Positions 35,325 to 48,657 of a DNA stretch of 64,000 nucleotides are shown piece after piece. The notes below the pieces were generated by a model, which was given only the letters and a program-made list of their open reading frames with translations, was not told where the DNA came from and searched no databases. Each line of letters begins with the position of its first letter. Position 1 is the first letter of the stretch. The DNA is from Atherix ibis (Eukaryota; Arthropoda; Insecta; Diptera; Athericidae). The stretch lies in assembly GCA_958298945.1 (NCBI GenBank), contig OY282610.1:52955667-53019666 (forward strand). Reading direction: 5' to 3'. A program made the position numbers and the translations under genes.

Positions 35325-36212
35325 CTCAAAACCACCAACAAAAATTTATCCAGAAAGAATTTTCTCATTCCAATGAGAATAATATGAATTGGAGAAGCTT
35401 TGCCTGAAAGTGCACAATCATACCCCAAACAAACATCTCCAAAAAACCACCATTTTCATAGAGAAAAACAAATTTTAAGAGAAAGTGGACTCAGTGTAAT
35501 AATTGTTGCCTCCTATTTTTTGAGAAAACTGGGTGCCTGGTGTAAAAATTGGATTTTCGTGAATATTGTCACAAATTTTCGAATTTTTGTGGTTTTTTGC
35601 ATATCTTTAGGTGGTCAATTTATTTTGCTTTCAGTAAATAAAAAATTTAATTTTAGGCAATTTTTTTTTAATAGTGCTCACAAAAATTTATTCTGAAAGG
35701 ATATTCCTTTTTCGATCAGGATAATATGGATCTAGAAGGCTATGTTAAAGTGTATGTAATGAAACCATGAAACAAATTGCCATTTTTATCCAAAAAAGCA
35801 AACTTTATTTTTAAAAAAATACAGCGAACTTTAGGTATTTTTTTTTAAAACGCCTGGAAAAAATTTTCCTGTAAGGACTTTTTTAGTCCGATCAGGATAA
35901 TAAGAATAATTATTAGTTTCACATATGTATGCGCATTAACATCATTAAACAAATTTTTGAAAAAATTTCCTTTTTCATAGAAAAATATAAATTTAAAAAA
36001 AAATTTAATGATCTTTTGGCAAATTTTTCTCAAAACTCCCACCGAAATTTATCGTGACATGTCATTTTCCTTCCAATCATTATATTAATAGTCATAGAAG
36101 GTTTGCCTGAAAGTGTGCAATGACACCACAAAATAAATTCTAAAAAACCTTAATTTTTATACAAAAAAAAACCAATTTTAATAAAGAAAACAATTAATTT
36201 TATGAATTTTTT
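35325..36212 (+). repeat. B block 21 (888 bp)
   Basis: Shares AAATATAAATTT, TTAATAGTCAT and ACCAATTTT with blocks 18 and 19 but has the standard TTTGCTTTCAG. It is an intermediate in that variant lineage. Confidence 0.92.
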
Positions 36213-36579
36213 CTCAAAATCACCAACAAAAATTTATCCAGAAAGGATATTCTCATTCCAATCGAGAAAATATGTATTGGAGAAGCTTTGCCTGGAAGTA
36301 CGCAATGACACCATAAAAACAATTCTAAAAACCTTAATTTTTAAAAAAAAAAAAACGAATTTTAAGAAAGAAAACTATAAATTTTATGAATTTTTTCTCA
36401 AAATCACCAACAAAAATTTATCCAGAAAGGATATTCTCATTCCAATCGAGAAAATATGTATTGGAGAAGCTTTGCCTGAAAGTACGCAATGACACCATAA
36501 AAACAATTCTAAAAACCTTAATTTGTATACAAAAAAAATGAATTTTAAGAAAGAAAACCATAAATTTTATGAATTTTTT
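36213..36579 (+). repeat. A tract 21: 2 monomers
   Basis: 367 bp. The first unit's A-run is extended into the preceding TATAC (TTTTTAAAAAAAAAAAACG). Confidence 0.92.
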
Positions 36580-37466
36580 CTCAAAACCACCAACAAAAAT
36601 TTATCCAGAAGGAATTTTCTCATTCCAATGAGAATAATATGAATTGGAGAAGCTTTGCCTGAAAGTGCACAATCATACCCCAAACAAACATCTCCAAAAA
36701 ACCACCATTTTCATAGAGAAAAACAAATTTTAAGAGAAAGTGGACTCAGTGTAATAATTGTTGCCTCCTATTTTTTGAGAAAACTGGGTGCCTGGTGTAA
36801 AAATTGGATTTTCGCGAATATTGTCACAAATTTTCGAATTTTTGTGGTTTTTTGCATATCTTTAGGTGGTCAATTTATTTTGCTTTCAGTAAATAAAAAA
36901 TTTAATTTTAGGCAATTTTTTTTTAATAGTGCTCACAAAAATTTATTCTGAAAGGATATTCCTTTTTCGATCAGAATAATATGGATCTAGAAGGCTATGT
37001 TAAAGTGTATGTAATGAAACCATGAAACAAATTGCCATTTTTATCCAAAAAAGCAAACTTTATTTTTAAAAAAATACAGCGAACTTTAGGTATTTTTTTT
37101 TAAAACGCCTGGAAAAAATTTTCCTGTAAGGACTTTTTAAGTCCGATCAGGATAATAAGAATAATTATTAGTTTCACATATGTATGCGCATTACCATCAT
37201 TAAACAAATTTTCGAAAAAATTTCCTTTTTCATAGAAAAATAGAAATTTAAAAAAAAATTTAATGATCTTTTGGCAAATTTTTCTCAAAACTCCCACCGA
37301 AATTTATCGTGACATGTCATTTTCCTTCCAATCATTATATTAAGAGTCATAGAAGGTTTGCCTGAAAGTGTGCAATGACACCACAAAATAAATTCTAAAA
37401 AACCTTAATTTTTATACAAAAAAAACGAATTTTAATAAAGAAAACAATTAATTTTATGAATTTTTT
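36580..37466 (+). repeat. B block 22 (887 bp)
   Basis: TTTTCGCGAAT in Bu and GATCAGAATAAT in B2. In B3, GGACTTTTTAAGTCC lengthens the hairpin arms to 6 bp. GCATTACCATC is shared with blocks 32 and 34. Confidence 0.92.
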
Positions 37467-38016
37467 CTCAAAATCACCAACAAAAATTTATCCAGAAAGG
37501 ATATTCTCATTCCAATCGAGAAAATATGTATTGGAGAAGCTTTGCCTGAAAGTACGCAATGACACCATAAAAACAATTGTAAAAACCTTAATTTGTATAC
37601 AAAAAAAAACGAATTTTAGGAAAGAAAACTATAAATTTTATGAATTTTTTCTCAAAATCACCAACAAAAATTTATCCAGAAAAGATATTCTCATTCCAAT
37701 CGAGAAAATATGCATTGGAGAAGCTTTGCCTAAAAGTACGCAATGACACCATAAAACCGTTCTAAAAACCTTAATTTTTATACAAAAAAAAACGAATTTT
37801 AAGAAAGAAAACCATAAATTTTATGAATTTTTTCTCAAAATCACCAACAAAAATTTATCCAGAAATGATATTCTCATTCCAATCGAGAAAATATGCATTG
37901 GAGAAGCTTTGCCTGAAAGTACGCAATGACACCATAAAAACAATTCTAAAAACCTTAATTTTTATACAAAAAAAATGAATTTTAAGAAAGAAAACCATAA
38001 ATTTTATGAATTTTTT
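37467..38016 (+). repeat. A tract 22: 3 monomers
   Basis: 550 bp. The first unit has AACAATTGTAAAAACC, a mark shared with tracts 23 and 24. The second has ATAAAACCGTT, one A short. Confidence 0.92.
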
Positions 38017-38903
38017 CTCAAAACCACCAACAAAAATTTATCCAGAAAGAATTTTCTCATTCCATTGAGAATAATATGAATTGGAGAAGCTTTGCCTGAA
38101 AGTGCATAATCATACCCCAAACAAACATCTCCACAAAACCACCATTTTCATAGAGAAAAACAAATTTTAAGAGAAAGTGGACTCAGTGTAATAATTGTTG
38201 CCTCCTATTTTTTGAGAAAACTGGGTGCCTGGTGTAAAAATTGGATTTTCGTGAATATTGTCACAAATTTTCGAATTTTTGTGGTTTTTTGCATATCTTT
38301 AGGTGGTCAATTTATTTTGCTTTCAGTAAATAAAAAATTTAATTTTAGGCAATTTTTTTTTAATAGTGCTCACAAAAATTTATTCTGAAAGGATATTCCT
38401 TTTTCGATCAGGATAATATGGATCTAGAAGGCTATGTTAAAGTGTATGTAATGAAACCATGAAACAAATTGCCATTTTTATCCAAAAAAGCAAACTTTAT
38501 TTTTAAAAAAATACAGCGAACTTTAGGTATTTTTTTTTTAAACGCCTTGAAAAAATTTTCCTGTAAGGACTTTTTTAGTCCGATCAGGATAATAAGAATA
38601 ATTATTAGTTTCACATATGTATGCGCATTAACATCATTAAACAAATTTTCGAAAAAATTTCCTTTTTCATAGAAAAATAGAAATTTAAAAAAAAATTTAA
38701 TGATCTTTTGGCAAATTTTTCTCAAAACTCCCACCGAAATTTATCGTGACATGTCATTTTCCTTCCAATCATTATATTAAGAGTCATAGAAGGTTTGACT
38801 GAAAGTGTGCAATGACACCACAAAATAAATTCTAAAAAACCTTAATTTTTATACAAAAAAAACGAATTTTAATAAAGAAAACAATTAATTTTATGAATTT
38901 TTT
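38017..38903 (+). repeat. B block 23 (887 bp)
   Basis: CCATTGAG, GTGCATAATC and CTCCACAAAACC in B1 break the consensus at three nearby sites. AAACGCCTTG in B3 and GTTTGACTG in B4. Confidence 0.92.
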
Positions 38904-39454
38904 CTCAAAATCACCAACAAAAATTTATCCAGAAAGGATATTCTCATTCCAATCGAGAAACTATGTATTGGAGAAGCTTTGCCTGAAAGTACGCAATGAC
39001 ACCATAAAAACAATTGTAAAAACCTTAATTTGTATACAAAAAAAAACGAATTTTAGGAAAGAAAACTATAAATTTTATGAATTTTTTCTCAAAATCACCA
39101 ACAAAAATTTATCCAGAAAGGATATTCTCATTCCAATTGAGAAAATATGCATTGGAGAAGCTTTGCCTAAAAGTACGCAATGACACCATAAAAACCGTTC
39201 TAAAAACCTTAATTTTTATACAAAAAAAAACGAATTTTAAGAAAGAAAACCATAAATTTTATGAATTTTTTCTCAAAATCACCAACAAAAATTTATCCAG
39301 AAATGATATTCTCATTCCAATCGAGAAAATATGCATTGGAGAAGCTTTGCCTGAAAGTACGCAATGACACCATAAAAACAATTCTAAAAACCTTAATTTT
39401 TATACAAAAAAAATGAATTTTAAGAAAGAAAACCATAAATTTTATGAATTTTTT
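38904..39454 (+). repeat. A tract 23: 3 monomers
   Basis: 551 bp. Same order of subtypes and the AATTGTAAAAACC mark as tract 22, one 1438-bp period later. The second unit has CCAATTGAG. Confidence 0.92.
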
Positions 39455-40341
39455 CTCAAAACCACCAACAAAAATTTATCCAGAAAGAATTTTCTCATCC
39501 CAATGAGAATAATATGAATTGGAGAAGCTTTGCCTGAAAGTGCACAATCATACCCCAAACAAACATCTCCAAAAAACCACCATTTTCATAGAGAAAAACA
39601 AATTTTAAGAGAAAGTGGACTCAGTGTAATAATTGTTGCCTCCTATTTTTTGAGAAAACTGGGTGCCTGGTGTAAAAATTGGATTTTCGTGAATATTGTC
39701 ACAAATTTTCGAATTTTTGTGGTTTTTTGCATATCTTTAGGTGGTCAATTTATTTTGCTTTCAGTAAATAAAAAATTTAATTTTAGGCAATTTTTTTTTA
39801 ATAGTGCTCACAAAAATTTATTCTGAAAGGATATTCCTTTTTCGATCAGGATAATATGGATCTAGAAGGCTATGTTAAAGTGTATGTAATGAAACCATGA
39901 AACAAATTGCCATTTTTATCCAAAAAAGCAAACTTTATTTTTAAAAAAATACAGCGAACTTTAGGTATTTTTTTTTTAAACGCCTTGAAAAAATTTTCCT
40001 GTAAGGACTTTTTTAGTCCGATCAGGATAATAAGAATAATTATTAGTTTCACATATGTATGCGCATTAACATCATTAAACAAATTTTCGAAAAAATTTCC
40101 TTTTTCATAGAAAAATAGAAATTTAAAAAAAAATTTAATGATCTTTTGGCAAATTTTTCTCAAAACTCCCACCGAAATTTATCGTGACATGTCATTTTCC
40201 TTCCAATCATTATATTAAGAGTCATAGAAGGTTTGACTGAAAGTGTGCAATGACACCACAAAATAAATTCTAAAAAACCTTAATTTTTATACAAAAAAAA
40301 CGAATTTTAATAAAGAAAACAATTAATTTTATGAATTTTTT
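39455..40341 (+). repeat. B block 24 (887 bp)
   Basis: TCATCCCAATGAG in B1 (shared with block 25), AAACGCCTTG in B3 and GTTTGACTG in B4. Confidence 0.92.
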
Positions 40342-40892
40342 CTCAAAATCACCAACAAAAATTTATCCAGAAAGGATATTCTCATTCCAATCGAGAAAAT
40401 ATGTACTGGAGAAGCTTTGCCTGAAAGTACGCAATGACACCATAAAAACAATTGTAAAAACCTTAATTTGTATACAAAAAAAAACGAATTTTAGGAAAGA
40501 AAACTATAAATTTTATGAATTTTTTCTCAAAATCACCAACAAAAATTTATCCAGAAAGGATATTCTCATTCCAATCGAGAAAATATGCATTGGAGAAGCT
40601 TTGCCTAAAAGTACGCAATGACACCATAAAAACCGTTCTAAAAACCTTAATTTTTATACAAAAAAAAACGAATTTTAAGAAAGAAAACCATAAATTTTAT
40701 GAATTTTTTCTCAAAATCACCAACAAAAATTTATCCAGAAAGGATATTCTCATTCCAATCGAGAAAATATGCATTGGAGAAGCTTTGCCTGAAAGTACGC
40801 AATGACACCATAAAAACAATTCTAAAAACCTTAATTTTTATACAAAAAAAATGAATTTTAAGAAAGAAAACCATAAATTTTATGAATTTTTT
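40342..40892 (+). repeat. A tract 24: 3 monomers
   Basis: 551 bp. AATTGTAAAAACC mark, with TGTACTGG in the first unit. The final unit is GGATATTC rather than ATGATATTC. Confidence 0.92.
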
Positions 40893-41779
40893 CTCAAAAC
40901 CACCAACAAAAATTTATCCAGAAAGAATTTTCTCATCCCAATGAGAATAATATGAATTAGAGAAGCTTTGCCTGAAAGTGCACAATCATACCCCAAACAA
41001 ACATCTCCAAAAAACCACCATTTTCATAGAGAAAAACAAATTTTAAGAGAAAGTGGACTCAGTGTAATAATTGTTGCCTCCTATTTTTTGAGAAAACTGG
41101 GTGCCTGGTGTAAAAATTGGATTTTCGTGAATATTGTCACAAATTTTCGAATTTTTGTGGTTTTTTGCATATCTTTAGGTGGTCAATTTATTTTGCTTTC
41201 AGTAAATAAAAAATTTAATTTTAGGCAATTTTTTTTTAATAGTGCTCACAAAAATTTATTCTGAAAGGATATTCCTTTTTCGATCAGGATAATATGGATC
41301 TAGAAGGCTATGTTAAAGTGTATGTAATGAAACCATGAAACAAATTGCCATTTTTATCCAAAAAAGCAAACTTTATTTTTAAAAAAATACAGCGAACTTT
41401 AGGTATTTTTTTTTAAAACGCCTGGAAAAAATTTTCCTGTAAGGACTTTTTTAGTCCGATCAGAATAATAAGAATAATTATTAGTTTTACATATGTATGC
41501 GCATTAACATCATTAAACAAATTTTCGAAAAGTTTCCTTTTTCATAGAAAAATAGAAATTTAAAAAAAAATTTAATGATCTTTTGGCAAATTTTTCTCAA
41601 AACTCCCACCGAAATTTATCGTGACATGTCATTTTCCTTCCAATCATTATATTAAGAGTCATAGAAGGTTTGCCTGAAAGTGTGCAATGACACCACAAAA
41701 TAAATTCTAAAAAACCTTAATTTTTATACAAAAAAAAACGAATTTTAATAAAGAAAACAATTAATTTTATGAATTTTTT
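40893..41779 (+). repeat. B block 25 (887 bp)
   Basis: TCATCCCAATGAG and GAATTAGAG in B1. B3 has GATCAGAATAAT, GTTTTACAT and CGAAAAGTTTCC, all shared with block 26. Confidence 0.92.
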
Positions 41780-42344
41780 CTCAAAATCACCAACAAAAAT
41801 TTATCCAGAAAGGATATTCTCATTCCAATCGAGAAAATATGTATTGGAGAAGCTTTGCCTGAAAGTACGCAATGACACCATAAAAACAATTCTAAAAACC
41901 TTAATTTGTATACAAAAAAAAACGAATTTTAAGAAAGAAAACTATAAATTTTATGAATTTTTTCTCAAAATCACCAACAAAAATTTATCCAGAAAGGATA
42001 TTCTCATTCCAATCGAGAAAATATGTATTGGAGAAGCTTTGCCTAAAAGTACGCAATGACACCATAAAAACAATTCTAAAAACCTTAATTTGTATACAAA
42101 AAAAAACGAATTTTAGGAAAGAAAACTATAAATTTTATGATTTTTTTCTCAAAATCACCAACAAAAATTTATCCAGAAAGGATATTCTCATTCCAATCGA
42201 GAAAATATGCATTGGAGAAGCTTTGCCTAAAAGTACGCAATGACACCATAAAAACCGTTCTAAAAACCTTAATTTTTATACAAAAAAAACGAACTTTAAT
42301 AAAGAAATTTTAAGAAAGAAAACCATAAATTTTATGAATTTTTT
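41780..42344 (+). repeat. A tract 25: 3 monomers with a 14-base linker insertion
   Basis: 565 bp. The last linker reads CGAACTTTAATAAAG followed by AAATTTTAAGAAAG near 42290, which joins the two alternative linker types in series. The same junction is in tracts 26, 27, 32 and 34. Confidence 0.92.
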
Positions 42345-43231
42345 CTCAAAACCACCAACAAAAATTTATCCAGAAAGAATTTTCTCATTCCAATGAGAAT
42401 AATATGAATTGGAGAAGCTTTGCCTGAAAGTGCACAATCATACCCCAAACAAACATCTCCAAAAAACCACCATTTTCATAGAGAAAAACAAATTTTAAGA
42501 GAAAGTGGACTCAGTGTAATAATTGTTGCCTCCTATTTTTTGAGAAAACTGGGTGCCTGGTGTAAAAATTGGATTTTCGTGAATATTGTCACAAATTTTC
42601 GAATTTTTGTGGTTTTTTGCATATCTTTAGGTGGTCAATTTATTTTGCTTTCAGTAAATAAAAAATTTAATTTTAGGCAATTTTTTTTTAATAGTGCTCA
42701 CAAAAATTTATTCTGAAAGGATATTCCTTTTTCGATCAGGATAATATGGATCTAGAAGGCTATGTTAAAGTGTATGTAATGAAACCATGAAACAAATTGC
42801 CATTTTTATCCAAAAAAGCAAACTTTATTTTTAAAAAAATACAGCGAACTTTAGGTATTTTTTTTTAAAACGCCTGGAAAAAATTTTCCTGTAAGGACTT
42901 TTTTAGTCCGATCAGAATAATAAGAATAATTATTAGTTTTACATATGTATGCGCATTAACATCATTAAACAAATTTTCGAAAAGTTTCCTTTTTCATAGA
43001 AAAATAGAAATTAAAAAAAAAATTTAATGATCTTTTGGCAAATTTTTCTCAAAACTCCCACCGAAATTTATCGTGACATGTCATTTTCCTTCCAATCATT
43101 ATACTAAGAGTCATAGAAGGTTTACCTGAAAGTGTTCAATGACACCACAAAATAAATTCTAAAAAACCTTAATTTTTATACAAAAAAAAACGAATTTTAA
43201 TAAAGAAAACAATTAATTTTATGAATTTTTT
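42345..43231 (+). repeat. B block 26 (887 bp)
   Basis: Shares B3 marks with block 25. Private B4 changes are ATACTAAGAG, GTTTACCTG and GTGTTCAATG. Confidence 0.92.
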
Positions 43232-43612
43232 CTCAAAATCACCAACAAAAATTTATCCAGAAAGGATATACTCATTCCAATCGAGAAAATATGTATTGGA
43301 GAAGCTTTGCCTAAAAGTACGCAATGACACCATAAAAACAATTCTAAAAACCTTAATTTGTATACAAAAAAAAACGAATTTTAGGAAAGAAAACTATAAA
43401 TTTTATGATTTTTTTCTCAAAATCACCAACAAAAATTTATCCAGAAAGGATATTCTCATTCCAATCGAGAAAATATGCATTGGAGAAGCTTTGCCTAAAA
43501 GTACGCAATGACACCATAAAAACCGTTCTAAAAACCTTAGTTTTTATACAAAAAAAACGAACTTTAATAAAGAAATTTTAAGAAAGAAAACCATAAATTT
43601 TATGAATTTTTT
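43232..43612 (+). repeat. A tract 26: 2 monomers with the 14-base linker insertion
   Basis: 381 bp. GGATATACTC in the first unit. The insertion lies near 43560. Confidence 0.92.
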
Positions 43613-44499
43613 CTCAAAACCACCAACAAAAATTTATCCAGAAAGAATTTTCTCATTCCAATGAGAATAATATGAATTGGAGAAGCTTTGCCTGAAAGTG
43701 CACAATCATACCCCAAACAAACATCTCCAAAAAACCACCATTTTCATAGAGAAAAACAAATTTTAAGAGAAAGTGGACTCAGTGTAATAATTGTTGCCTC
43801 CTATTTTTTGAGAAAACTGGGTGCCTGGTGTAAAAATTGGATTTTCGTGAATATTGTCACAAATTTTCGAATTTTTGTGGTTTTTTGCATATCTTTAGGT
43901 GGTCAATTTATTTTGCTTTCAGTAAATAAAAAATTTAATTTTAGGCAATTTTTTTTTAATAGTGCTCACAAAAATTTATTCTGAAAGGATATTCCTTTTT
44001 CGATCAGGATAATATGGATCTAGAAGGCTATGTTAAAGTGTATGTAATGAAACCATGAAACAAATTGCCATTTTTATCCAAAAAAGCAAACTTTATTTTT
44101 AAAAAAATACAGCGAACTTTAGGTATTTTTTTTTAAAACGCCTGGAAAAAATTTTCCTGTAAGGACTTTTTTAGTCCGATCAGGATAATAAGAATAATTA
44201 TTAGTTTCACATATGTATGCGCATTAACATCATTAAACAAATTTTCGAAAAAATTTCCTTTTTCATAGAAAAATAGAAATTTAAAAAAAAATTTAATGAT
44301 CTTTTGGCAAATTTTTCTCAAAACTCCCACCGAAATTTATCGTGACATGTCATTTTCCTTCCAATCATTATATTAAAAGTCATAGAAGGTTTGCCTGAAA
44401 GTGTGAAATGACACCACAAAATAAATTCTAAAAAACCTTAATTTTTATACAAAAAAAACGAATTTTAATAAAGAAAACAATTAATTTTATGAATTTTTT
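43613..44499 (+). repeat. B block 27 (887 bp)
   Basis: TTAAAAGTCAT (shared with block 28) and GTGTGAAATGAC in B4. Otherwise near consensus. Confidence 0.92.
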
Positions 44500-45064
44500 C
44501 TCAAAATCACCAACAAAAATTTATCCAGAAAGGATATTCTCATTCCAATCGAAAAAATATATATTGGAGAAGCTTTGCCTGAAAGTACGCAATGACACCA
44601 TAAAAACAATTCTAAAAACCTTAATTTGTATACAAAAAAAAACGAATTTTAAGAAAGAAAACTATAAATTTTATGAATTTTTTCTCAAAATCACCAACAA
44701 AAATTTATCCAGAAAGGATATTCTCATTCCAATCGAGAAAATATGTATTGGAGAAGCTTTGCCTGAAAGTACGCAATGACACCATAAAAACAATTCTAAA
44801 AACCTTAATTTGTATACAAAAAAAAACGAATTTTAGGAAAGAAAACTATAAATTTTATGAATTTTTTCTCAAAATCACCAACAAAAATTTATCCAGAAAG
44901 GATATTCTCATTCCAATCGAGAAAATATGCATTGGAGAAGCTTTGCCTAAAAGTACGCAATGACACCATAAAAACCGTTCTAAAAACCTTAATTTTTATA
45001 CAAAAAAAACGAACTTTAATAAAGAAATTTTAAGAAAGAAAACCATAAATTTTATGAATTTTTT
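44500..45064 (+). repeat. A tract 27: 3 monomers with the 14-base linker insertion
   Basis: 565 bp. The first unit has AATCGAAAAAATATATATTGG. The insertion lies near 45010. Confidence 0.92.
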
Positions 45065-45951
45065 CTCAAAACCACCAACAAAAATTTATCCAGAAAGAAT
45101 TTTCTCATTCCAATGAGAATAATATGAATTGGAGAAGCTTTGCCTGAAAGTGCACAATCATACCCCAAACAAACATCTCCAAAAAACCACCATTTTCATA
45201 GAGAAAAACAAATTTTAAGAGAAAGTGGACTCAGTGTAATAATTGTTGCCTCCTATTTTTTGAGAAAACTGGGTGCCTGGTGTAAAAATTGGATTTTCGT
45301 GAATATTGTCACAAATTTTCGAATTTTTGTGGTTTTTTGCATATCTTTAGGTGGTCAATTTATTTTGCTTTCAGTAAATAAAAAATTTAATTTTAGGCAA
45401 TTTTTTTTTAATAGTGCTCACAAAAATTTATTCTGAAAGGATATTCCTTTTTCGATCAGGATAATATGGATCTAGAAGGCTATGTTAAAGTGTATGTAAT
45501 GAAACCATGATACAAATTGCCATTTTTATCCAAAAAAGCAAACTTTATTTTTAAAAAAATACAGCGAACTTTAGGTATTTTTTTTTAAAACGCCTGGAAA
45601 AAATTTTCCTGTAAGGACTTTTTTAGTCCGATCAGGATAATAAGAATAATTATTAGTTTCACATATGTATGCGCATTAACATCATTAAACAAATTTTCGA
45701 AAAAATTTCCTTTTTCATAGAAAAATAGAAATTTAAAAAAAAATTTAATGATCTTTTGGCAAATTTTTCTCAAAACTCCCACCGAAATTTATCGTGACAT
45801 GTCATTTTCCTTCCAATCATTATATTAAAAGTCATAGAAGGTTTGCCTGAAAGTGTGCAATGACACCACAAAATAAATTCTAAAAAACCTTAATTTTTAT
45901 ACAAAAAAAACGAATTTTAATAAAGAAAACAATTAATTTTATGAATTTTTT
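45065..45951 (+). repeat. B block 28 (887 bp)
   Basis: CCATGATACAAATT in B2. TTAAAAGTCAT in B4, as in block 27. Confidence 0.92.
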
Positions 45952-46134
45952 CTCAAAATCACCAACAAAAATTTATCCAGAAAGGATATTCTCATTCCAA
46001 TCGAAAAAATATGCATTGGAGAAGCTTTGCCTAAAAGTACGCAATGACACCATAAAAACCGTTCTAAAAACCTTAATTTTTATACAAAAAAAACGAATTT
46101 TAAGAAAGAAAACTATAAATTTTATGAGTTTTTT
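45952..46134 (+). repeat. A tract 28: 1 monomer
   Basis: 183 bp. GCATTGG subtype directly after B, with TTTTATGAGTTTTTT before the next B. It has the body of an inner monomer in a first-monomer position. Confidence 0.93.
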
Positions 46135-47022
46135 CTCAAAACCACCAACAAAAATTTATCCAGAAAGAATTTTCTCATTCCAATGAGAATAATATGAATT
46201 GGAGAAGCTTTGCCTGAAAGTGCACAATCATACCCCAAACAAACATCTCCAAAAAACCACCATTTTCATAGAGAAAAACAAATTTTAAGAGAAAGTGGAC
46301 TCAGTGTAATAATTGTTGCCTCCTATTTTTTGAGAAAACTGGGTGCCTGGTGTAAAAATTGGATTTTCGTGAATATTGTCACAAATTTTCGAATTTTTGT
46401 GGTTTTTTGCATATCTTTAGGTGGTCAATTTATTTTGCTTTCAGTAAATAAAAAATTTAATTTTAGGCAATTTTTTTTTAATAGTGCTCACAAAAATTTA
46501 TTCTGAAAGGATATTCCTTTTTCGATCAGGATAATATGGATCTAGAAGGCTATGTTAAAGTGTATGTAATGAAATGATGAAACAAATTGCCATTTTTATC
46601 CAAAAAAGCAAACTTTATTTTTTAAAAAATACAGCGAACTTTAGGTATTTTTTTTTAAAAACGCCTGGAAAAAATTTTCCTGTAAGGACTTTTTTAGTCC
46701 GATCAGGATAATAAGAATAATTATTAGTTTCACATATGTATGCGCATTAACATCATTAAACAAATTTTCGAAAAAAATTCCTTTTTCATAGAAAAATAGA
46801 AATTTAAAAAAAAATTTAATGATCTTTTGGCAAATTTTTCTCAAAACTCCCACCGAAATTTATCGTGACATGTCATTTTCCTTCCAATCATTATATTAAG
46901 AGTCATAGAAGGTTTGCCTGAAAGTGTGCAATGACACCACAAAATAAATTCTAAAAAACCTTAATTTTTATACAAAAAAAACGAATTTTAATAAAGAAAA
47001 CAATTAATTTTATGAATTTTTT
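46135..47022 (+). repeat. B block 29 (888 bp)
   Basis: AATGAAATGATGAAAC and TTTTTTAAAAAATAC in B2, an extra A at AAAAACGCC, and CGAAAAAAATTCC in B3. Confidence 0.92.
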
Positions 47023-47205
47023 CTCAAAATCACCAACAAAAATTTATCCAGAAAGGATATTCTCATTCCAATCGAGAAAATATGTATTGGAGAAGCTTTG
47101 CCTGAAAGTACGCAATGACACCATAAAAACAATTCTAAAAACCTTAATTTGTATACAAAAAAAATGAATTTTAAGAAAGAAAACCATAAATTTTATGAAT
47201 TTTTT
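47023..47205 (+). repeat. A tract 29: 1 monomer
   Basis: 183 bp, GTATTGG with TTGTATAC and the pre-B tail. Same form as tracts 15 and 19. Confidence 0.93.
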
Positions 47206-48090
47206 CTCAAAACCACCAACAAAAATTTATCCAGAAGGAATTTTCTCATTCCAATGAGAATAATATGAATTGGAGAAGCTTTGCCTGAAAGTGCACAATC
47301 ATACCCCAAACAAACATCTCCAAAAAACCACCATTTTCATAGAGAAAAACAAATTTTAAGAGAAAGTGGACTCAGTGTAATAATTGTTGCCTCCTATTTT
47401 TTGAGAAAACTGGGTGCCTGGTGTAAAAATTGGATTTTCGTGAATATTGTCACAAATTTTCGAATTTTTGTGGTTTTTTGCATATCTTTAGGTGGTCAAT
47501 TTATTTTGCTTTCAGTAAATAAAAAATTTAATTTTAGGCAATTTTTTTTTAATAGTGCTCACAAAAATTTATTCTGAAAGGATATTCCTTTTTCGATCAG
47601 GATAATATGGATCTAGAAGGCTATGTTAAAGTGTATGTAATGAAACCATGAAACAAATTGCCATTTTTATCCAAAAAAGCAAACTTTATTTTTAAAAAAA
47701 TACAGCGAACTTTAGGTATTTTTTTTTAAAACGCCTTGAAAAAATTTTCCTATAAGGACTTTTTTAGTCCGATCAGGATAATAAGAATAATTATTAGTTT
47801 CACATATGTATGCGCATTAACATCATTAAACAAATTTTCGAAAAAATTTCCTTTTTCATAGAAAAATAGAAATTTAAAAAAAATTTAATGATCTTTTGGC
47901 AAATTTTTCTCAAAACTCCCACCGAAATTTATCGTGACATGTCATTTTCCTTCCAATCATTATATTAAGAGTCATAGAAGGTTTGCCTGAAAGTGTGCAA
48001 TGACACCACAAAATAAATTCTAAAAAACCTTAATTTTTATACAAAAAAAACGAATTTTAATAAAGAAAACAATTAATTTTATGAATTTTT
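47206..48090 (+). repeat. B block 30 (885 bp)
   Basis: CCAGAAGGAATTTTC in B1, AAAACGCCTTG and CCTATAAGGAC in B3. One base lost from the B3 A-run and one T lost just before the next A monomer (ATGAATTTTTCTC). Confidence 0.92.
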
Positions 48091-48657
48091 CTCAAAATCA
48101 CCAACAAAAATTTATCCAGAAAGGATATTCTCATTCCAATCGAAAAAATATGTATTGGGGAAGCTTTGCCTGAAAGTACGCAATGACACCATAAAAACAA
48201 TTCTAAAAACCTTAATTTGTATACAAAAAAAAACGAATTTTAAGAAAGAAAACTATAAATTTTATGAATTTTTTCTCAAAATCACCAACAAAAATTTATC
48301 CAGAAAGGATATTCTCATTCCAATCGAGAAAATATGTATTGGAGAAGCTTTGCCTGAAAGTACGCAATGACACCATAAAAACAATTCTAAAAACCTTAAT
48401 TTGTATACAAAAAAAAAAGAATTTTAGGAAAGAAAACTATAAATTTTATGAATTTTTTCTCAAAGTACGCAATGACACCATAAAAACCGTTCTAAAAACC
48501 TTAATTTTTATACAAAAAAAACGAATTTTAAGAAAGAAAACCATAAATTTTATGAATTTTTTCTCAATGACACCATAAAAACAATTCTAAAAACCTTAAT
48601 TTTTATACAAAAAAAATGAATTTTAAGAAAGAAAACCATAAATTTTATGAATTTTTT
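48091..48657 (+). repeat. A tract 30: 2 full monomers plus two deleted monomers
   Basis: 567 bp. Carries both deletion junctions of tracts 17 and 20 (near 48461 and 48566), plus the GGGGAAGC mark of tract 20. This ties 48 kb to 35 kb. Confidence 0.93.
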
